NCBI RefSeq assembly: GCF_900166595.1 | Contig: NZ_LT745763.1 | Location: 529,315 to 593,314 of the forward strand | Origin: Virgibacillus dokdonensis | GTDB taxonomy: Bacteria > Bacillota > Bacilli > Bacillales > Amphibacillaceae | Reading direction: 5' to 3' | Length of the DNA stretch: 64,000 nucleotides | Shown here: piece by piece, positions 10,095 to 19,254 of the stretch | Numbering within the stretch: position 1 is the first letter of the stretch | Layout: every line of letters starts with the position of its first letter | The notes under the pieces: model-generated | The model's database searches: none | What the model saw: only the letters and a program-made list of their open reading frames with translations | What the model was told of the DNA's origin: nothing | Program-made: the position numbers and the translations under genes

Positions 10095-10211
10095 AATAAA
10101 TTACGGAACCATTATTGGCATTTGACATATTTGATTATTTCGTTAACATTAAGTTTGTAAAATATATTTTAAACATACTTAATATGTTACGGATAAAGGA
10201 GGGGAGACTTG

Positions 10212-10760
10212 ATGGCGAATTCACATGATGAAATGGCGAAAGAAAAGCTTGAAGAAGCAAAAGGCTACGTTATTGAAACCATCGCAGAAACAATGGACGT
10301 ATACGGTGTAACTCCGGCTGCGGGTAAGCTTTATGCAACGATGTATTTTAAAGAGCAAATGAATCTTGATGAAATGCGAGAAGAATTGGGAATGAGTAAA
10401 CCCAGTATGAGTACGAGTGTTAGGAAACTACAAGAAAACGAGATGGTAAAGAAAAAGTTTCAAAAAGGCTCACGTAAACATACGTATGCAGCAGAAAAAG
10501 ATTTTTTCCATTCTTTTATGTCCTATTATTGTCAACTATGGGATCGTGAAGCAAAGATGAATATGGAAGCGATTAAGCAGGCCGAATTTACTTTAGATCA
10601 AATTTTTGAAGATGAGAATGTGTCGAGGGAATTGATGGAGGAAGCACGAGAAATCTATGATCAGCTTGAGCAATCTAAAATATATTATCGTTGGCTTGAG
10701 CGTTTAGTTGCTAGTATACGATCAGAAGAGATCTACGAGTTCTTGCCAAAAAAGCCATAA
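10212..10760 (+). CDS. gbsR: Choline-sensing repressor of gbsAB, MarR-like
   Basis: Winged-helix regulator of about 182 residues, close to GbsR (180) in size. It has a helix-turn-helix at about 50-75 (LDEMREELGMSKPSMSTSVRKLQENEMV) and a basic wing (KKKFQKGSRKHTY), then a helical C-terminal half. In B. subtilis GbsR represses gbsAB and a choline importer and is released by choline. The divergent arrangement with gbsAB supports the same role. ATG at 10212 has AAGGAGGGG 7 nt upstream; a TTG one codon earlier is less likely. Confidence 0.92.
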   Translation: MANSHDEMAKEKLEEAKGYVIETIAETMDVYGVTPAAGKLYATMYFKEQMNLDEMREELGMSKPSMSTSVRKLQENEMVKKKFQKGSRKHTYAAEKDFFHSFMSYYCQLWDREAKMNMEAIKQAEFTLDQIFEDENVSRELMEEAREIYDQLEQSKIYYRWLERLVASIRSEEIYEFLPKKP

Positions 10761-10830
10761 TTACCGAAGTTGGCAGATTGGTGGGTGGTAGTTTCGTGAG
10801 TTTGTCTCACCTGTTGTTTTTTTCGCAATA

Positions 10831-10893
10831 AGGAAAGTATACAAGTTTTAGGCTTTATCGTATAAGGTTGATAGCCGAGTTTTTTCTAATGAT
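10831..10893 (+). repeat. Dispersed intergenic hairpin repeat, diverged copy
   Basis: AGGAAAGTATACAAGTTTTAG followed by TATCGTATAAGG and GATAGCCGAGTTTTTTCTAATGA. It matches the head and tail of the repeat best seen at 16525-16608 but lacks the middle TTCGCC segment. Confidence 0.6.
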
Positions 10894-10943
10894 AAATTAA
10901 TTGTAGCAAGCATTTAAATAGATGGGAGAGAGAAATTCATTTT

Positions 10944-11843
10944 ATGAGCTTTATGAAGAGCAAATTAGTCATTTTGGGTTTCATTATGGTGTGCATTGTT
11001 TTATTGGCAGCATGTGGGGAAGAATCCAACTCGAAAAGTGAAGCGGGGCAGGCTACAGGAGAAAAGGGTACGATTGAAATGGCACAGATTAGTTGGGCAG
11101 AAAATATTGCTGTTTCAAATATGTGGAAAGTTATTTTAGAAGAACAAGGCTATAAAGTAAATTTAAATTTACTAGACATGGGAACGATTATGAAGGCACT
11201 TGCTGAAAACGAATTGGATGTTAACTTAGAAGTATGGCTCCCGGTGCAAGATCAAGCATATTTACAAGAATATAAAGATGATGTTTTCTTTTCTGAAGAG
11301 CCGTGGTATGATAACGCGAAAGTCGGACTGGTTGTGCCTAAATACTTAGAAGAAATTAATAGTGTGGAAGATTTACATGCGCATAAAGAGATGTTCGAGG
11401 GGGAAATAACTGGTTTTGATGCTGGCGCAGGAACAATGGAAGTGACGGAAAAACTAATAAAAGAATATGATTTGGATTATGAATTAATTCCTAGCTCAGA
11501 ACCAGCTATGATTACCGAGATCGCACAAGCTATAAAAAATGAGGAGCCAATCGTTGCTCCACTTTGGAATCCACATCGCGTATTCTCCCAATATGATTTG
11601 AAGTATCTTAAAGATCCGAAAGAGGTATATGGGGAAGTAGAAAAAATATATCATGCAACAAGGAAAGACTTTAAAGAAGATTTTCCTAGTGTAGATGAAT
11701 GGTTCAAAAATTGGAAAATGGACGATGCATCCATTGGAGAACTAATGACGTATGTGAATGAAGCGGAAGAGCCGATTGATGGAGCGAAAAAATGGGTTGC
11801 AGATAACCAGGAATTAGTTAATAAGTGGGTGGAATGGGAGTAA
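10944..11843 (+). CDS. Glycine betaine/choline-type ABC substrate-binding lipoprotein
   Basis: OpuAC/ProX-superfamily solute-binding protein of 299 residues. A signal peptide ends in a lipobox (VLLAAC, Cys at about 24), so it should be anchored outside the membrane. The mature part shows ISWAENIAVSNMWKVILEEQGY, DVNLEVWLP, FDAGAGTMEVTEKLI and PLWNPHRVFSQYDLKYL, as in glycine betaine receptors. No ATPase or permease gene is adjacent, so it must use transport partners encoded elsewhere. Its place beside gbsR supports a betaine or choline ligand. Confidence 0.88.
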   Translation: MSFMKSKLVILGFIMVCIVLLAACGEESNSKSEAGQATGEKGTIEMAQISWAENIAVSNMWKVILEEQGYKVNLNLLDMGTIMKALAENELDVNLEVWLPVQDQAYLQEYKDDVFFSEEPWYDNAKVGLVVPKYLEEINSVEDLHAHKEMFEGEITGFDAGAGTMEVTEKLIKEYDLDYELIPSSEPAMITEIAQAIKNEEPIVAPLWNPHRVFSQYDLKYLKDPKEVYGEVEKIYHATRKDFKEDFPSVDEWFKNWKMDDASIGELMTYVNEAEEPIDGAKKWVADNQELVNKWVEWE

Positions 11844-12009
11844 AGCTATTTCGAATATAAAGTTTGGAATTCCGCTACTTCAAGAAAATTGGAAGAGGAA
11901 AGTTTAGACCATCTTAAATACGTGCTATTAGCATCGTCGTTGTTTCTAAAGCTATAAAACAATGAAGTAGAAAATGAGAAAACACCTTACTAATTGAAGG
12001 TTAACTTTA

Positions 12010-12053
12010 CCTTTGATCCAGTAGAAGTAAAAAAACTTCTACTGAATCAAAGG
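12010..12053. terminator. Hairpin downstream of the betaine-binding gene
   Basis: Long arms (CCTTTGAT-CAGTAGAAG and CTTCTACTG-ATCAAAGG) with a small A-rich loop, in the space between convergent genes. The following T content is modest, so it may be a bidirectional terminator. Confidence 0.65.
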
Positions 12054-12149
12054 ACATTTTATAAACTATCCAAGAATATGCTCCATTTCAGTTCTGTAGT
12101 TGGAACAACGGAGAATGGCATGATAAATAAGAGATACTGCTAATTTGGT

Positions 12150-13370
12150 TTATAGGAGACCTTCCTGTTCAAAGAGAAAATCATAAGGGATGTCAATGAA
12201 AATAAAACGGTCTGAAGTAATAGGGTAAGAGTATGTCCGAATACGTTCATCGCGTTCAATATCTGTATATAAATCAGATAATATCCCTTTCTTTTCCATA
12301 CTCATGCGGGCAATATTTTCAAAGAAATAAGGTCGCCAACTCCAATTTTTTTGCCTTCCTTCTGGTTGTAGACACCATATACCATCTGCGCCTTTTTCCG
12401 CATTTGCAGATAGCTGAAATCCAGCCTCATTACAAATATAAACTCGGAAACTGTAATCATTACAATCGCTCGCAACAGCAAGAATCGTTTCATCATAAGG
12501 GGCATGAGGATCAATTGTCTTTAATGTTTTAGCTATTTGCGTATTTATTTTTTCCGTTAATTCTAGTTGTGCTTTCATTTTTTTTCGTTCGTAATTGATG
12601 AAATGAAGAAAGTCTTTTTTGACCTTTTCTTTGCAACTGTCAATTGGAATAAAGCTTGGCTGTGTTTTTTCTAAATACTCTCCTTGATAATAGCGACTAC
12701 CGTTTCTCCACGCGTAGTTTAGCTGGTGAAAAGAAGTAATACCTTTAAATAATAGCGCAGCACCAATTTTGCGCGAAAGCATAGAAAGTAAGTGATGAAC
12801 ATCCTGATACAATTGAGGCAGATCGTCTTCTCGTAAAAATGAAACATCGACTTTGACAATGTTAGGCTTAATTAAAGCTAACTTATCTAAGTTTCCGTTT
12901 TTTTCTCCTACATCATCAATAGCGATTTGAATGCCGAATGTTTGAATGTATGCAAATAAATGCTTAAGGGAAGCAATATGTTCACTAACAAAGGCTTCCG
13001 TAAATTGTAGCACAAGTTTATTTAAAGCTAATCCTTGTTCTTCATAGGTTTGTAAAATAGATAGCATACTGTCCCCGTTATCTTTCAGTAACAGTTTTGC
13101 ATCGTAATGAATAAATAGCAGTTGTGTCTTATCTGTCGCCATATATTTATCTAACACTTTTTGTAATACTGTATGCGTAAGCTCTAGCCTAAAGTCACTC
13201 GGAATGCTTTTGTCTTTGAAAAACCAAAGGAGATTATGTAATTCCTTTTCCTCGTCTTGAAAATAGGGAATCGTTTCATACCCAATAATGAATTGATTCT
13301 CTGCACTTATAATCGGATCGAAGTATGGAACGATCTGATCAAGCTTCATCATGATATCTAGTGGGTCCAT
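12150..13370 (-). CDS. ykuI: EAL-domain c-di-GMP binding protein, YkuI-like
   Basis: About 406 residues with the YkuI layout: an N-terminal EAL domain (about 1-250), a linker helix, and a C-terminal PAS-like sensor (SFRVYICNEAGFQLS... NWSWRPYFFENI... IRTYSYP... FIDIPYDFLFEQ). The EAL signature is altered to YETI. TE (LQFTEAF), DDVG and KVD are present, but the later glutamate motif reads KGITS. It probably binds rather than cleaves cyclic di-GMP. The start at 13370 was preferred because GGAG lies 9 nt upstream and the protein then begins MDPLDIM, like YkuI. Confidence 0.88.
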   Translation of the reverse strand: MDPLDIMMKLDQIVPYFDPIISAENQFIIGYETIPYFQDEEKELHNLLWFFKDKSIPSDFRLELTHTVLQKVLDKYMATDKTQLLFIHYDAKLLLKDNGDSMLSILQTYEEQGLALNKLVLQFTEAFVSEHIASLKHLFAYIQTFGIQIAIDDVGEKNGNLDKLALIKPNIVKVDVSFLREDDLPQLYQDVHHLLSMLSRKIGAALLFKGITSFHQLNYAWRNGSRYYQGEYLEKTQPSFIPIDSCKEKVKKDFLHFINYERKKMKAQLELTEKINTQIAKTLKTIDPHAPYDETILAVASDCNDYSFRVYICNEAGFQLSANAEKGADGIWCLQPEGRQKNWSWRPYFFENIARMSMEKKGILSDLYTDIERDERIRTYSYPITSDRFIFIDIPYDFLFEQEGLL

Positions 13371-13536
13371 ACTAACCAACTCCATTTTTTACTTTAGTAC
13401 AGTATAGCATGGTAGTGCATCATTTTCCCTTCAAAAAACCAATTAGAAATATTCTTAATCTTAAAAGAAAAAGATACTTGGAAGAAATGATAACCTATTT
13501 TTCTATGTATGAGATAAGTAGAAGATTAGAAAATGA

Positions 13537-13613
13537 TGAGAAAAACGAAAGCATAGCGCCAATTTTCTATGGCGACAAGCCAAGTTTTTCTAAAAGGATA
13601 AGAAAGTATAAAA
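13537..13613 (+). repeat. Dispersed intergenic hairpin repeat
   Basis: Contains ATGGCGACAAGCCAAGTTTTTC, preceded by GAAAGCATAGCGCC and followed by AGGATAAGAAAGTATAAAAA, which looks like the head of another copy. It covers most of a 79-codon open frame (13409-13648), which is therefore unlikely to be a gene. Confidence 0.7.
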
Positions 13614-13942
13614 ATTTGTTACTTTGGGATACCGTTTTAACGGAATAGCCACGTCCGACTTCACTTCATTGCCCTAAGCTAAGTCACCATCGGTTTGTGA
13701 TAAATAGGAAGGCCGACTAAAAACGGGCTTGCCTTAGGGTGTCGGCATACCTCTGTTTTAGTGGCAGGCTTCCTAAAACTTTCGTTGATTCGTTCCACTA
13801 GCTATGTTGCTAAACGGGTGCTTGCCTCTTTGTTCATAAGATATATTTCTACTGATTGAGGGTTCCCTTTACTTTTTTCGTCTTTTTGTTCGGTTAAAAA
13901 ATCTATAAATTTTTTAACTTGGCTAGAAGCAATGCAAATAGG
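13614..13942. other. Intergenic region with inverted segments, no gene
   Basis: Contains CCCTAAGC (about 13671) and GCCTTAGGG (about 13731), which could pair across a 60-nt loop. No coding frame or recognised family is apparent. Confidence 0.35.
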
Positions 13943-14524
13943 TTATGTTTGATGTGCTCTTAAAAACGATTTAATAGCTGGTGGCTCGTAATGACGAAAC
14001 TTTTCAATTAACTCTTTTGCATTCGTATCAGACAATACAACATCGAGGTGCTTTTGCTCCATAAATTGTTGTTCCTGCATATGCTGGAAAAAATGAAGTA
14101 GTTGGTTGTAATAGCTGTTTACATTTAAAAGTCCACATGGTTTTTGATGCAAACCTAATTGTGCCCACGTAAATACTTCGAAATATTCCTCGAGGGTGCC
14201 AGGGCCTCCTGGTAAAGCAATAAAACCATCCGCTAAATTTGCCATTGTCATTTTTCTTTCGTGCATCGAGTCGACGATGATTAGTTCCGTCAGATTTTTA
14301 TGATAGACTTCCTTGTTTTTAAGAAATTCTGGTATAACCCCAATTGCTTTGCCTCCTTCATTTAGCACGGCATCAGCGACAGCCCCCATGAGACCAACAC
14401 TTGCACCACCGTAGATGAGCGTAATATGTTGATTAGCTAGTTCTTTCCCGAGCTTTGTAGCTGCTTCTAAGTATGTCGGTGAGATGCCTGGTCTGGAACC
14501 ACAAAACACAGCGAGTTTATCCAT
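13943..14524 (-). CDS. yvdD: LOG-family nucleotide phosphoribohydrolase
   Basis: Lysine-decarboxylase-like (LOG, TIGR00730) protein of 193 residues. These enzymes cleave nucleoside 5'-monophosphates, including cytokinin nucleotides, to base and ribose phosphate. It has the Rossmann-type start (LAVFCGSRPG), GGASVGLMGAVADAV, and the diagnostic PGGPGTLEEYFE, with the HERK motif before it (MHERKMTMA). AGGAGGG precedes the ATG. Single gene. The name follows similarity to B. subtilis YvdD and is a family-level guess. Confidence 0.9.
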   Translation of the reverse strand: MDKLAVFCGSRPGISPTYLEAATKLGKELANQHITLIYGGASVGLMGAVADAVLNEGGKAIGVIPEFLKNKEVYHKNLTELIIVDSMHERKMTMANLADGFIALPGGPGTLEEYFEVFTWAQLGLHQKPCGLLNVNSYYNQLLHFFQHMQEQQFMEQKHLDVVLSDTNAKELIEKFRHYEPPAIKSFLRAHQT

Positions 14525-14724
14525 TTTCTTATCCCTCCTTAATAGTATAAGTATATAGAAACCTGAGCGCTTTGTTAACCGCTTTTTCAGTATGTAAATA
14601 AAAATTAAAATCGTTGGTTGCCTGTTGTGCGTGCATAATATGGATAACTTCTAGGAAAACGCATAAGAATAAAATGTCTGAATTTTAAGATATATAAGGA
14701 AAATGTCCATTTACACAAATAGTA

Positions 14725-14732
14725 GCCGATAT
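14725..14732 (+). promoter_or_regulatory. Sigma-D type -10 element for the chemoreceptor
   Basis: GCCGATAT is a perfect match to the sigma-D (flagellar sigma) -10 box, 40 bp before the start codon of a chemotaxis receptor. The -35 position (TCCA near 14706) is poor against TAAA. Confidence 0.65.
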
Positions 14733-14772
14733 AAATAAAGAAAAGAATATTTTAGTGGAAAGGGATGACCAA

Positions 14773-16473
14773 ATGAAAAGATTCCTACGCTTTAACAATG
14801 TTAAAAATAAATTAATTATTGGTTACGTTGCTATTATAGTTGCACTTATAATAACAGCTGTTTATCATTTTTATACAGCGAAGCAAGTTAATGAGGAAGT
14901 AAAATCAGTTATAAGTACGGAAGTAGCGGCTGTTCAAAAAGTTGAACGTCTTCATGCAAATCTATTAGAGCAACAGGCATTAGCTATGGCGTTTCTATTA
15001 AATAAAGAAGATCCGCTCCGTAAAGACTATGAACAAATGCAAACGGAAGGAAAGAATTTAATAGAAGAAGTACAGACGATAGCATCAGCTAAACAATGGC
15101 ACGAACTAAGCAATAAACAAAAAGAATGGCAGCAAGAAGTCAAAAAGCGATTTAATAAAATAGGTGATGGAGAACCGACAAGTAACTTAGCAAACGTTCA
15201 AACTTTAGGTTCTGAAGTTAGTTCCATCATAAAAGAAATGGTAGATAACCAAACGAAAAAGCTGGAAAATAAAAAAGCGCAAGCTGTTTCTAATGCAAAA
15301 GATTCACAAACTTGGTTTATCATACTTACTGCTAGTTTCATTTTATTCGTAGTTGCTATTAGCGTACTAACTGTCCGATCCATTACAATACCGATCAATC
15401 AATTGTGGGCGAGAATAAAAGGTATTGCGGAGGGGAAGGTGCAACCAGAGCCACTGCCTATAAATGCAGGCGGTGAGTTTGGGCAAATGATGGAAGCGAC
15501 TCATACAATAAGTGAAAACATTAACAATTTTTTGGGAAAAGTTAATCATGTATCAAATACCGTAAGTAATTATGGACAATCTTTTACTCGCTCGGCTCAA
15601 GAAGTGATGGAGGGAGCAGAACAGATAGCTACAACCATGCAAGAATTAGCCGTTGGTTCAGAGACACAAGCAAATCGAGCAAGTGATTTAGCGATGAATA
15701 TGGAAACATTTAGTACGAAAGTGAGTGATACAAACGACCAAGGAAAGTTAATCGATCAAGCTTCTCAAGAAATTTTGACGATGACCGAGGAAGGAGAGCA
15801 GATGATGAAATCTTCCTCAGAGCAAATGGAACAAATTGATAAAATAGTGAAAGAAGCAGTAGATAAAGTGAGGCAATTAGATGAACAATCGCAAGAAATT
15901 AACCATTTAGTCCAAACCATTCAAGATATTGCTGAACAAACGAATTTACTTGCATTAAATGCTGCGATTGAAGCTGCTAGAGCAGGAGAGCATGGAAAAG
16001 GCTTTGCGGTTGTAGCAGATGAGGTAAGAAAACTCGCTGAACAAGTAAGCGATTCTGTAACAAATATAACTGGAATTGTTACCCATATTAAGCATAACTC
16101 CAATTTAGTTACGAATACGCTAGAAAATAGTTATGAGGAAGTGGAAACGGGTACCAAACAAATTCACGCAACACAACAAACATTTGATGGCATAACCATG
16201 TTTGTCAATGAAATGGTTCAAATTATAAAAACAATATCTTCGCATTTAGAGGAAATGAAAGATAATAGCAGTAAAATGAATGCAGCTATTCATGAGATAG
16301 CTTCTGTTACAGAGGAGTCATCAGCTGGAATTGAACAAACTGCAGCTTCGGCCCAACAGTCAAGTGCAGCAATGGGAGAAGTTGTTGATCAGTCCAAAGA
16401 TTTGGACAATCTCCGGCATGAATTACATGAAATGGTTCACATTTTCAATAAAGGTAAAATGCTTCAAGAATAG
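14773..16473 (+). CDS. Methyl-accepting chemotaxis protein
   Basis: Transmembrane chemoreceptor of 566 residues. TM1 ([18 protein letters not shown]) is followed by an extracellular four-helix-type sensor of about 145 residues, then TM2 ([20 protein letters not shown]), a HAMP domain, and a long cytoplasmic coiled coil. The coiled coil carries the highly conserved hairpin tip ([20 protein letters not shown] and [12 protein letters not shown]). It should signal to CheA/CheW. The ligand is unknown. ATG at 14773 was chosen because AAAGGGA lies 6 nt upstream; the GTG at 14755 has none. Likely expressed with motility genes, judging from the sigma-D box. Confidence 0.93.
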   Translation: MKRFLRFNNVKNKLIIGYVAIIVALIITAVYHFYTAKQVNEEVKSVISTEVAAVQKVERLHANLLEQQALAMAFLLNKEDPLRKDYEQMQTEGKNLIEEVQTIASAKQWHELSNKQKEWQQEVKKRFNKIGDGEPTSNLANVQTLGSEVSSIIKEMVDNQTKKLENKKAQAVSNAKDSQTWFIILTASFILFVVAISVLTVRSITIPINQLWARIKGIAEGKVQPEPLPINAGGEFGQMMEATHTISENINNFLGKVNHVSNTVSNYGQSFTRSAQEVMEGAEQIATTMQELAVGSETQANRASDLAMNMETFSTKVSDTNDQGKLIDQASQEILTMTEEGEQMMKSSSEQMEQIDKIVKEAVDKVRQLDEQSQEINHLVQTIQDIAEQTNLLALNAAIEAARAGEHGKGFAVVADEVRKLAEQVSDSVTNITGIVTHIKHNSNLVTNTLENSYEEVETGTKQIHATQQTFDGITMFVNEMVQIIKTISSHLEEMKDNSSKMNAAIHEIASVTEESSAGIEQTAASAQQSSAAMGEVVDQSKDLDNLRHELHEMVHIFNKGKMLQE

Positions 16474-16524
16474 TGGTTTATTTGAATAGGAAAAGGACGC
16501 ATTTTATGTACTTTCTATCTTGTA

Positions 16525-16608
16525 CTATAGGAAAGCATAAAGTTTAAAAGGTTAATAGTATAAGAAAACAAAGGCTTTCGCCAAAGACTTGGCGACAAGC
16601 CAAGTATA
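16525..16608 (+). repeat. Dispersed intergenic hairpin repeat, best-preserved copy
   Basis: Head CTATAGGAAAGCATAAAGTTT, middle AGTATAAGAAAACAAAGGC, then TTCGCCAAAGACTTGGCGAC and AAGCCAAGTATAATC. The core ACTTGGC-GACAA-GCCAAGT forms a perfect 7-bp hairpin with a 5-nt loop. It lies between the convergent chemoreceptor gene and the app genes. Confidence 0.75.
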
Positions 16609-16750
16609 ATCATTTTACTGAGAAAAAGTGAAGCGTTCTTAGAGATCCGCGTGCTTTATTCATACCTTTTATTCTCATTCGACAATTAGCAAAGATAATG
16701 ACCATGCATTGACTAATTGTTTGCTTCTTTTAGAGAGGACATTTCAAAAA

Positions 16751-16779
16751 AACTTACTGCTCATTGTTAGCAGTAAGTT
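16751..16779. terminator. Bidirectional Rho-independent terminator
   Basis: Arms AACTTACTGCT and AGCAGTAAGTT, with an A run before and a T run after. It serves the convergent chemoreceptor gene and the appC end of the app operon. Confidence 0.9.
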
Positions 16780-16822
16780 TTTTGCATGGTTTATAGATAA
16801 GATAAGTTCTTCGAATATATCG

Positions 16823-17746
16823 TTATCGTTGCTTACTTTTCGGATCAAAGGCATCTCGCAATCCGTCACCGATAAAATTAATTGCTAGAACGGTTACTAA
16901 AATAGCTAATCCTGGAGGTATCCATGCTTCTGGGTTATTTCGCAATATGCGAATGTTTTGTGCTTCAGAAATCATATTCCCCCAAGTTGGTGTTGGCTGA
17001 GGGATGCCAAAACCGATAAAGCTAAGCCCTGATTCTACAATAATGTATGTTGCCATCATGAGCGTAGCATTTACAATAATCGGACCAATCGCATTGGGAA
17101 TAAAATGTTTACGGATAATTCGCATATCACTTGCACCGATGGCTTTGGCGCCTAGTACAAACTCCTGCTCTCGGAGTGATAAATATGTAGCTCGGATAAT
17201 ACGAGTTAAATTAGGCCATGATGTTAAAGCGATAATGGTAACAAATATTCCGATTGTTATCTTATCAATAACTGCGATAATCGTTAGCACAAGTACAAGA
17301 AATGGTAGCATAAGCATAATATCTGCTCCACGCATAATGATACTATCTACCTTGCCGCCATAGTAACCAGCGACGGATCCAAGCACAACGCCAATGACTA
17401 ACGTAAAAAACATGGCACTAAAACCGACAATTAAAGAGATTCTTCCGCCGTATAATAAGCGGGCGAAATTGTCTTGCCCTTGCCCGTTCGTTCCTAAAAT
17501 ATGTTCATCGGTAGGTCTTTTTTCAATATTTGTTACGTCTGTTTTAATTGGGTCTTGACTCGTAAGTAATGGGGCAGCAATACAGATAATAACAATAGCT
17601 AAAAGTACAAAAATGCTAATAACAGCTAACTTATTCTTTTTAAAACGGTTAAATGCTAACTGAAATGGTGTCTTATGTTGATGTTGTTGATCAATAGGCT
17701 CATTTTCCGGTCCTGTTGGTAATGTGCTTTCCGTATTTGTTTGCAT
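16823..17746 (-). CDS. appC: Oligopeptide ABC transporter permease
   Basis: Inner-membrane permease of 307 residues, OppC/DppC/AppC type. It has an N-terminal cytoplasmic stretch, a first TM (LAVISIFVLLAIVIICIAAP), the conserved GTNGQGQDNFARLLYGGRIS segment, and the EAA loop near GAKAIGASDMRIIRKHFIPN that contacts the ATPases. It pairs with AppB to form the peptide channel. Last gene of the minus-strand order appD-appF-appA-appB-appC, 11 bp after appB. Confidence 0.9.
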   Translation of the reverse strand: MQTNTESTLPTGPENEPIDQQHQHKTPFQLAFNRFKKNKLAVISIFVLLAIVIICIAAPLLTSQDPIKTDVTNIEKRPTDEHILGTNGQGQDNFARLLYGGRISLIVGFSAMFFTLVIGVVLGSVAGYYGGKVDSIIMRGADIMLMLPFLVLVLTIIAVIDKITIGIFVTIIALTSWPNLTRIIRATYLSLREQEFVLGAKAIGASDMRIIRKHFIPNAIGPIIVNATLMMATYIIVESGLSFIGFGIPQPTPTWGNMISEAQNIRILRNNPEAWIPPGLAILVTVLAINFIGDGLRDAFDPKSKQR

Positions 17747-17757
17747 TATTATTCACC

Positions 17758-18735
17758 TCAATCGTAACGTATTCTTGGATCAATAATGCTGTAAAGAATA
17801 TCAGCTATTAAATTACCAATTAAAATGAGAATACCTAGTATGAGAGCAATCGCCATTACAACTGGAAAATCGCGGTTCATAACAGAGCTTAAAAATAAAG
17901 TGCCTAATCCAGGGTATTGAAAAACTTGTTCCGTGATTACAGCACCACTTAATAACACGCCAATTTCAAATCCCATTAAGGTGATAATAGGAATTAGTGC
18001 GTTTCGTAGCGTATGTTTATAGAGGACATTACTTTCCGACATACCTTTTGCCTTTGCTGTACGTATATAATCGCTTCCTAATACGTCTAGCACTTCGGAA
18101 CGCATATATCGCATATAAGTTGCAGTGCCTGCTAATCCAAGTGTAATACCAGGGAGAACCATGTGATGAATACGATTCATAAATGCTTCAAATCCAGTAA
18201 GTCCAGGAGTGGATAATGTCCCTTGCGAAGGGAACCAACCTAAGTTAATCGATAGGACGTAAATTGCTATTAATCCAAAAAAGAAATTAGGAATAGCTAA
18301 TCCTAAAAAACCAAAACCAGTAGCCCCATAGTCCAGTAATGAGTATGGCTTTCTTGCAGAATAAATGCCAATAGGAATAGCAACAATTACCGTAATAGCT
18401 AAAGAGAAAAGACCTAAATACAATGTGTTAGCAAATCGAGCTTCAATTAATTCAGCAACAGAACGACCATTAAAGAAGAGGGAATTTCCAAAGTCGCCTT
18501 GTGCTGCATCACTTATCCAGTTCCAGTACTGTACATAAATAGGATCATTTAAACCTAATGCTTGACGGCGTTCTTCAAAAACTTCAGGGTCTACATTTGG
18601 ATCATTAAGCATTTTCCCTGACAAAGCATCTCCAGGAGCTAACTGTGAAATACCAAATACAATCACTGTAAGGGCAAACAGCATTGGGATGAATATTAAT
18701 ATTCTACGGATAATATATTTGTACATGGTGCTCAC
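17758..18735 (-). CDS. appB: Oligopeptide ABC transporter permease
   Basis: OppB/DppB/AppB-type permease of 325 residues. It has the N-terminal IIRRILIFIPMLFALTVIVF membrane segment, the long periplasm-side loop, several TM helices, and the EAA motif region YIRTAKAKGMSESNVLYKHTLRNALIP. Ends in DPRIRYD, as is typical. Separated from appA by about 520 bp of repeat-rich DNA, so transcription must either cross that region or restart in it. Confidence 0.9.
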   Translation of the reverse strand: MSTMYKYIIRRILIFIPMLFALTVIVFGISQLAPGDALSGKMLNDPNVDPEVFEERRQALGLNDPIYVQYWNWISDAAQGDFGNSLFFNGRSVAELIEARFANTLYLGLFSLAITVIVAIPIGIYSARKPYSLLDYGATGFGFLGLAIPNFFFGLIAIYVLSINLGWFPSQGTLSTPGLTGFEAFMNRIHHMVLPGITLGLAGTATYMRYMRSEVLDVLGSDYIRTAKAKGMSESNVLYKHTLRNALIPIITLMGFEIGVLLSGAVITEQVFQYPGLGTLFLSSVMNRDFPVVMAIALILGILILIGNLIADILYSIIDPRIRYD

Positions 18736-18977
18736 CTCTTTACATGTTAATAAAATGAAATTGTTATTTCATTATAGAAAAGTACAGAAGAAAAACGATA
18801 GCTTTTGCATATAGAAAGGTATTAAGCTACGTTTTCTGAAGTAGTAGTTTGTGCTTTATCTCTTCTAAAAGTCAAGTAAATATAAATGTTTTTTTGCATT
18901 GGGCATTTAAATTACGCAAATTTAATTTGTCAGTTATTTTTCATCGTCATCATTTATGATAAAGCACGGCTTGTTTT

Positions 18978-19218
18978 AAAAAAAGAGGCTGGAACAAACC
19001 TTAAACCTTGTACAGTAATGAAAGAGACGATCATTTATGTTACGGAAAAGTACACTGTTTTTTGTGGGCGTCAATGAGCCTCCGAAGTGACGCATTTCGA
19101 GGGCTCATCTACGCCTTACATCTTTTGTTACATATCGGAAAGTAGACAGTTTTAAGGTTTGTAATATAAGAAAACCGACAGCTTTCGTCATAAAGATTCG
19201 ACGGTAAGCCAAGTATTT
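18978..19218. repeat. Composite intergenic repeat between appA and appB
   Basis: Begins AAAAAGAGGCTGGAACAAA, a motif common between genes in several Firmicutes. A long imperfect hairpin follows (GGCGT...ATGAGCCTCCGAA with TTTCGAGGGCTCAT...ACGCC, about 19063-19117). It ends with a copy of the local repeat (GGAAAGTAGACAGTTTTAAG, ATATAAGAAAACCGACAGC, TTCGTC, GACGGTAAGCCAAGTA). The nearby 63-codon frame at 18886-19077 is unlikely to be real. Confidence 0.6.
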
Positions 19219-19254
19219 GTCTAACCTCTTTATGTTTTCTTAGGTAGTTACTAA

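Noticed and set aside
13409..13648. 79-codon open frame on the plus strand
   Set aside because: Its second half is made of the dispersed hairpin repeat, and no ribosome binding site or family resemblance is seen.
15921..16103. Minus-strand frame inside the chemoreceptor
   Set aside because: It is an antisense shadow of the conserved signalling hairpin.
18886..19077. 63-codon open frame between appA and appB
   Set aside because: It runs into the composite intergenic repeat and has no ribosome binding site.
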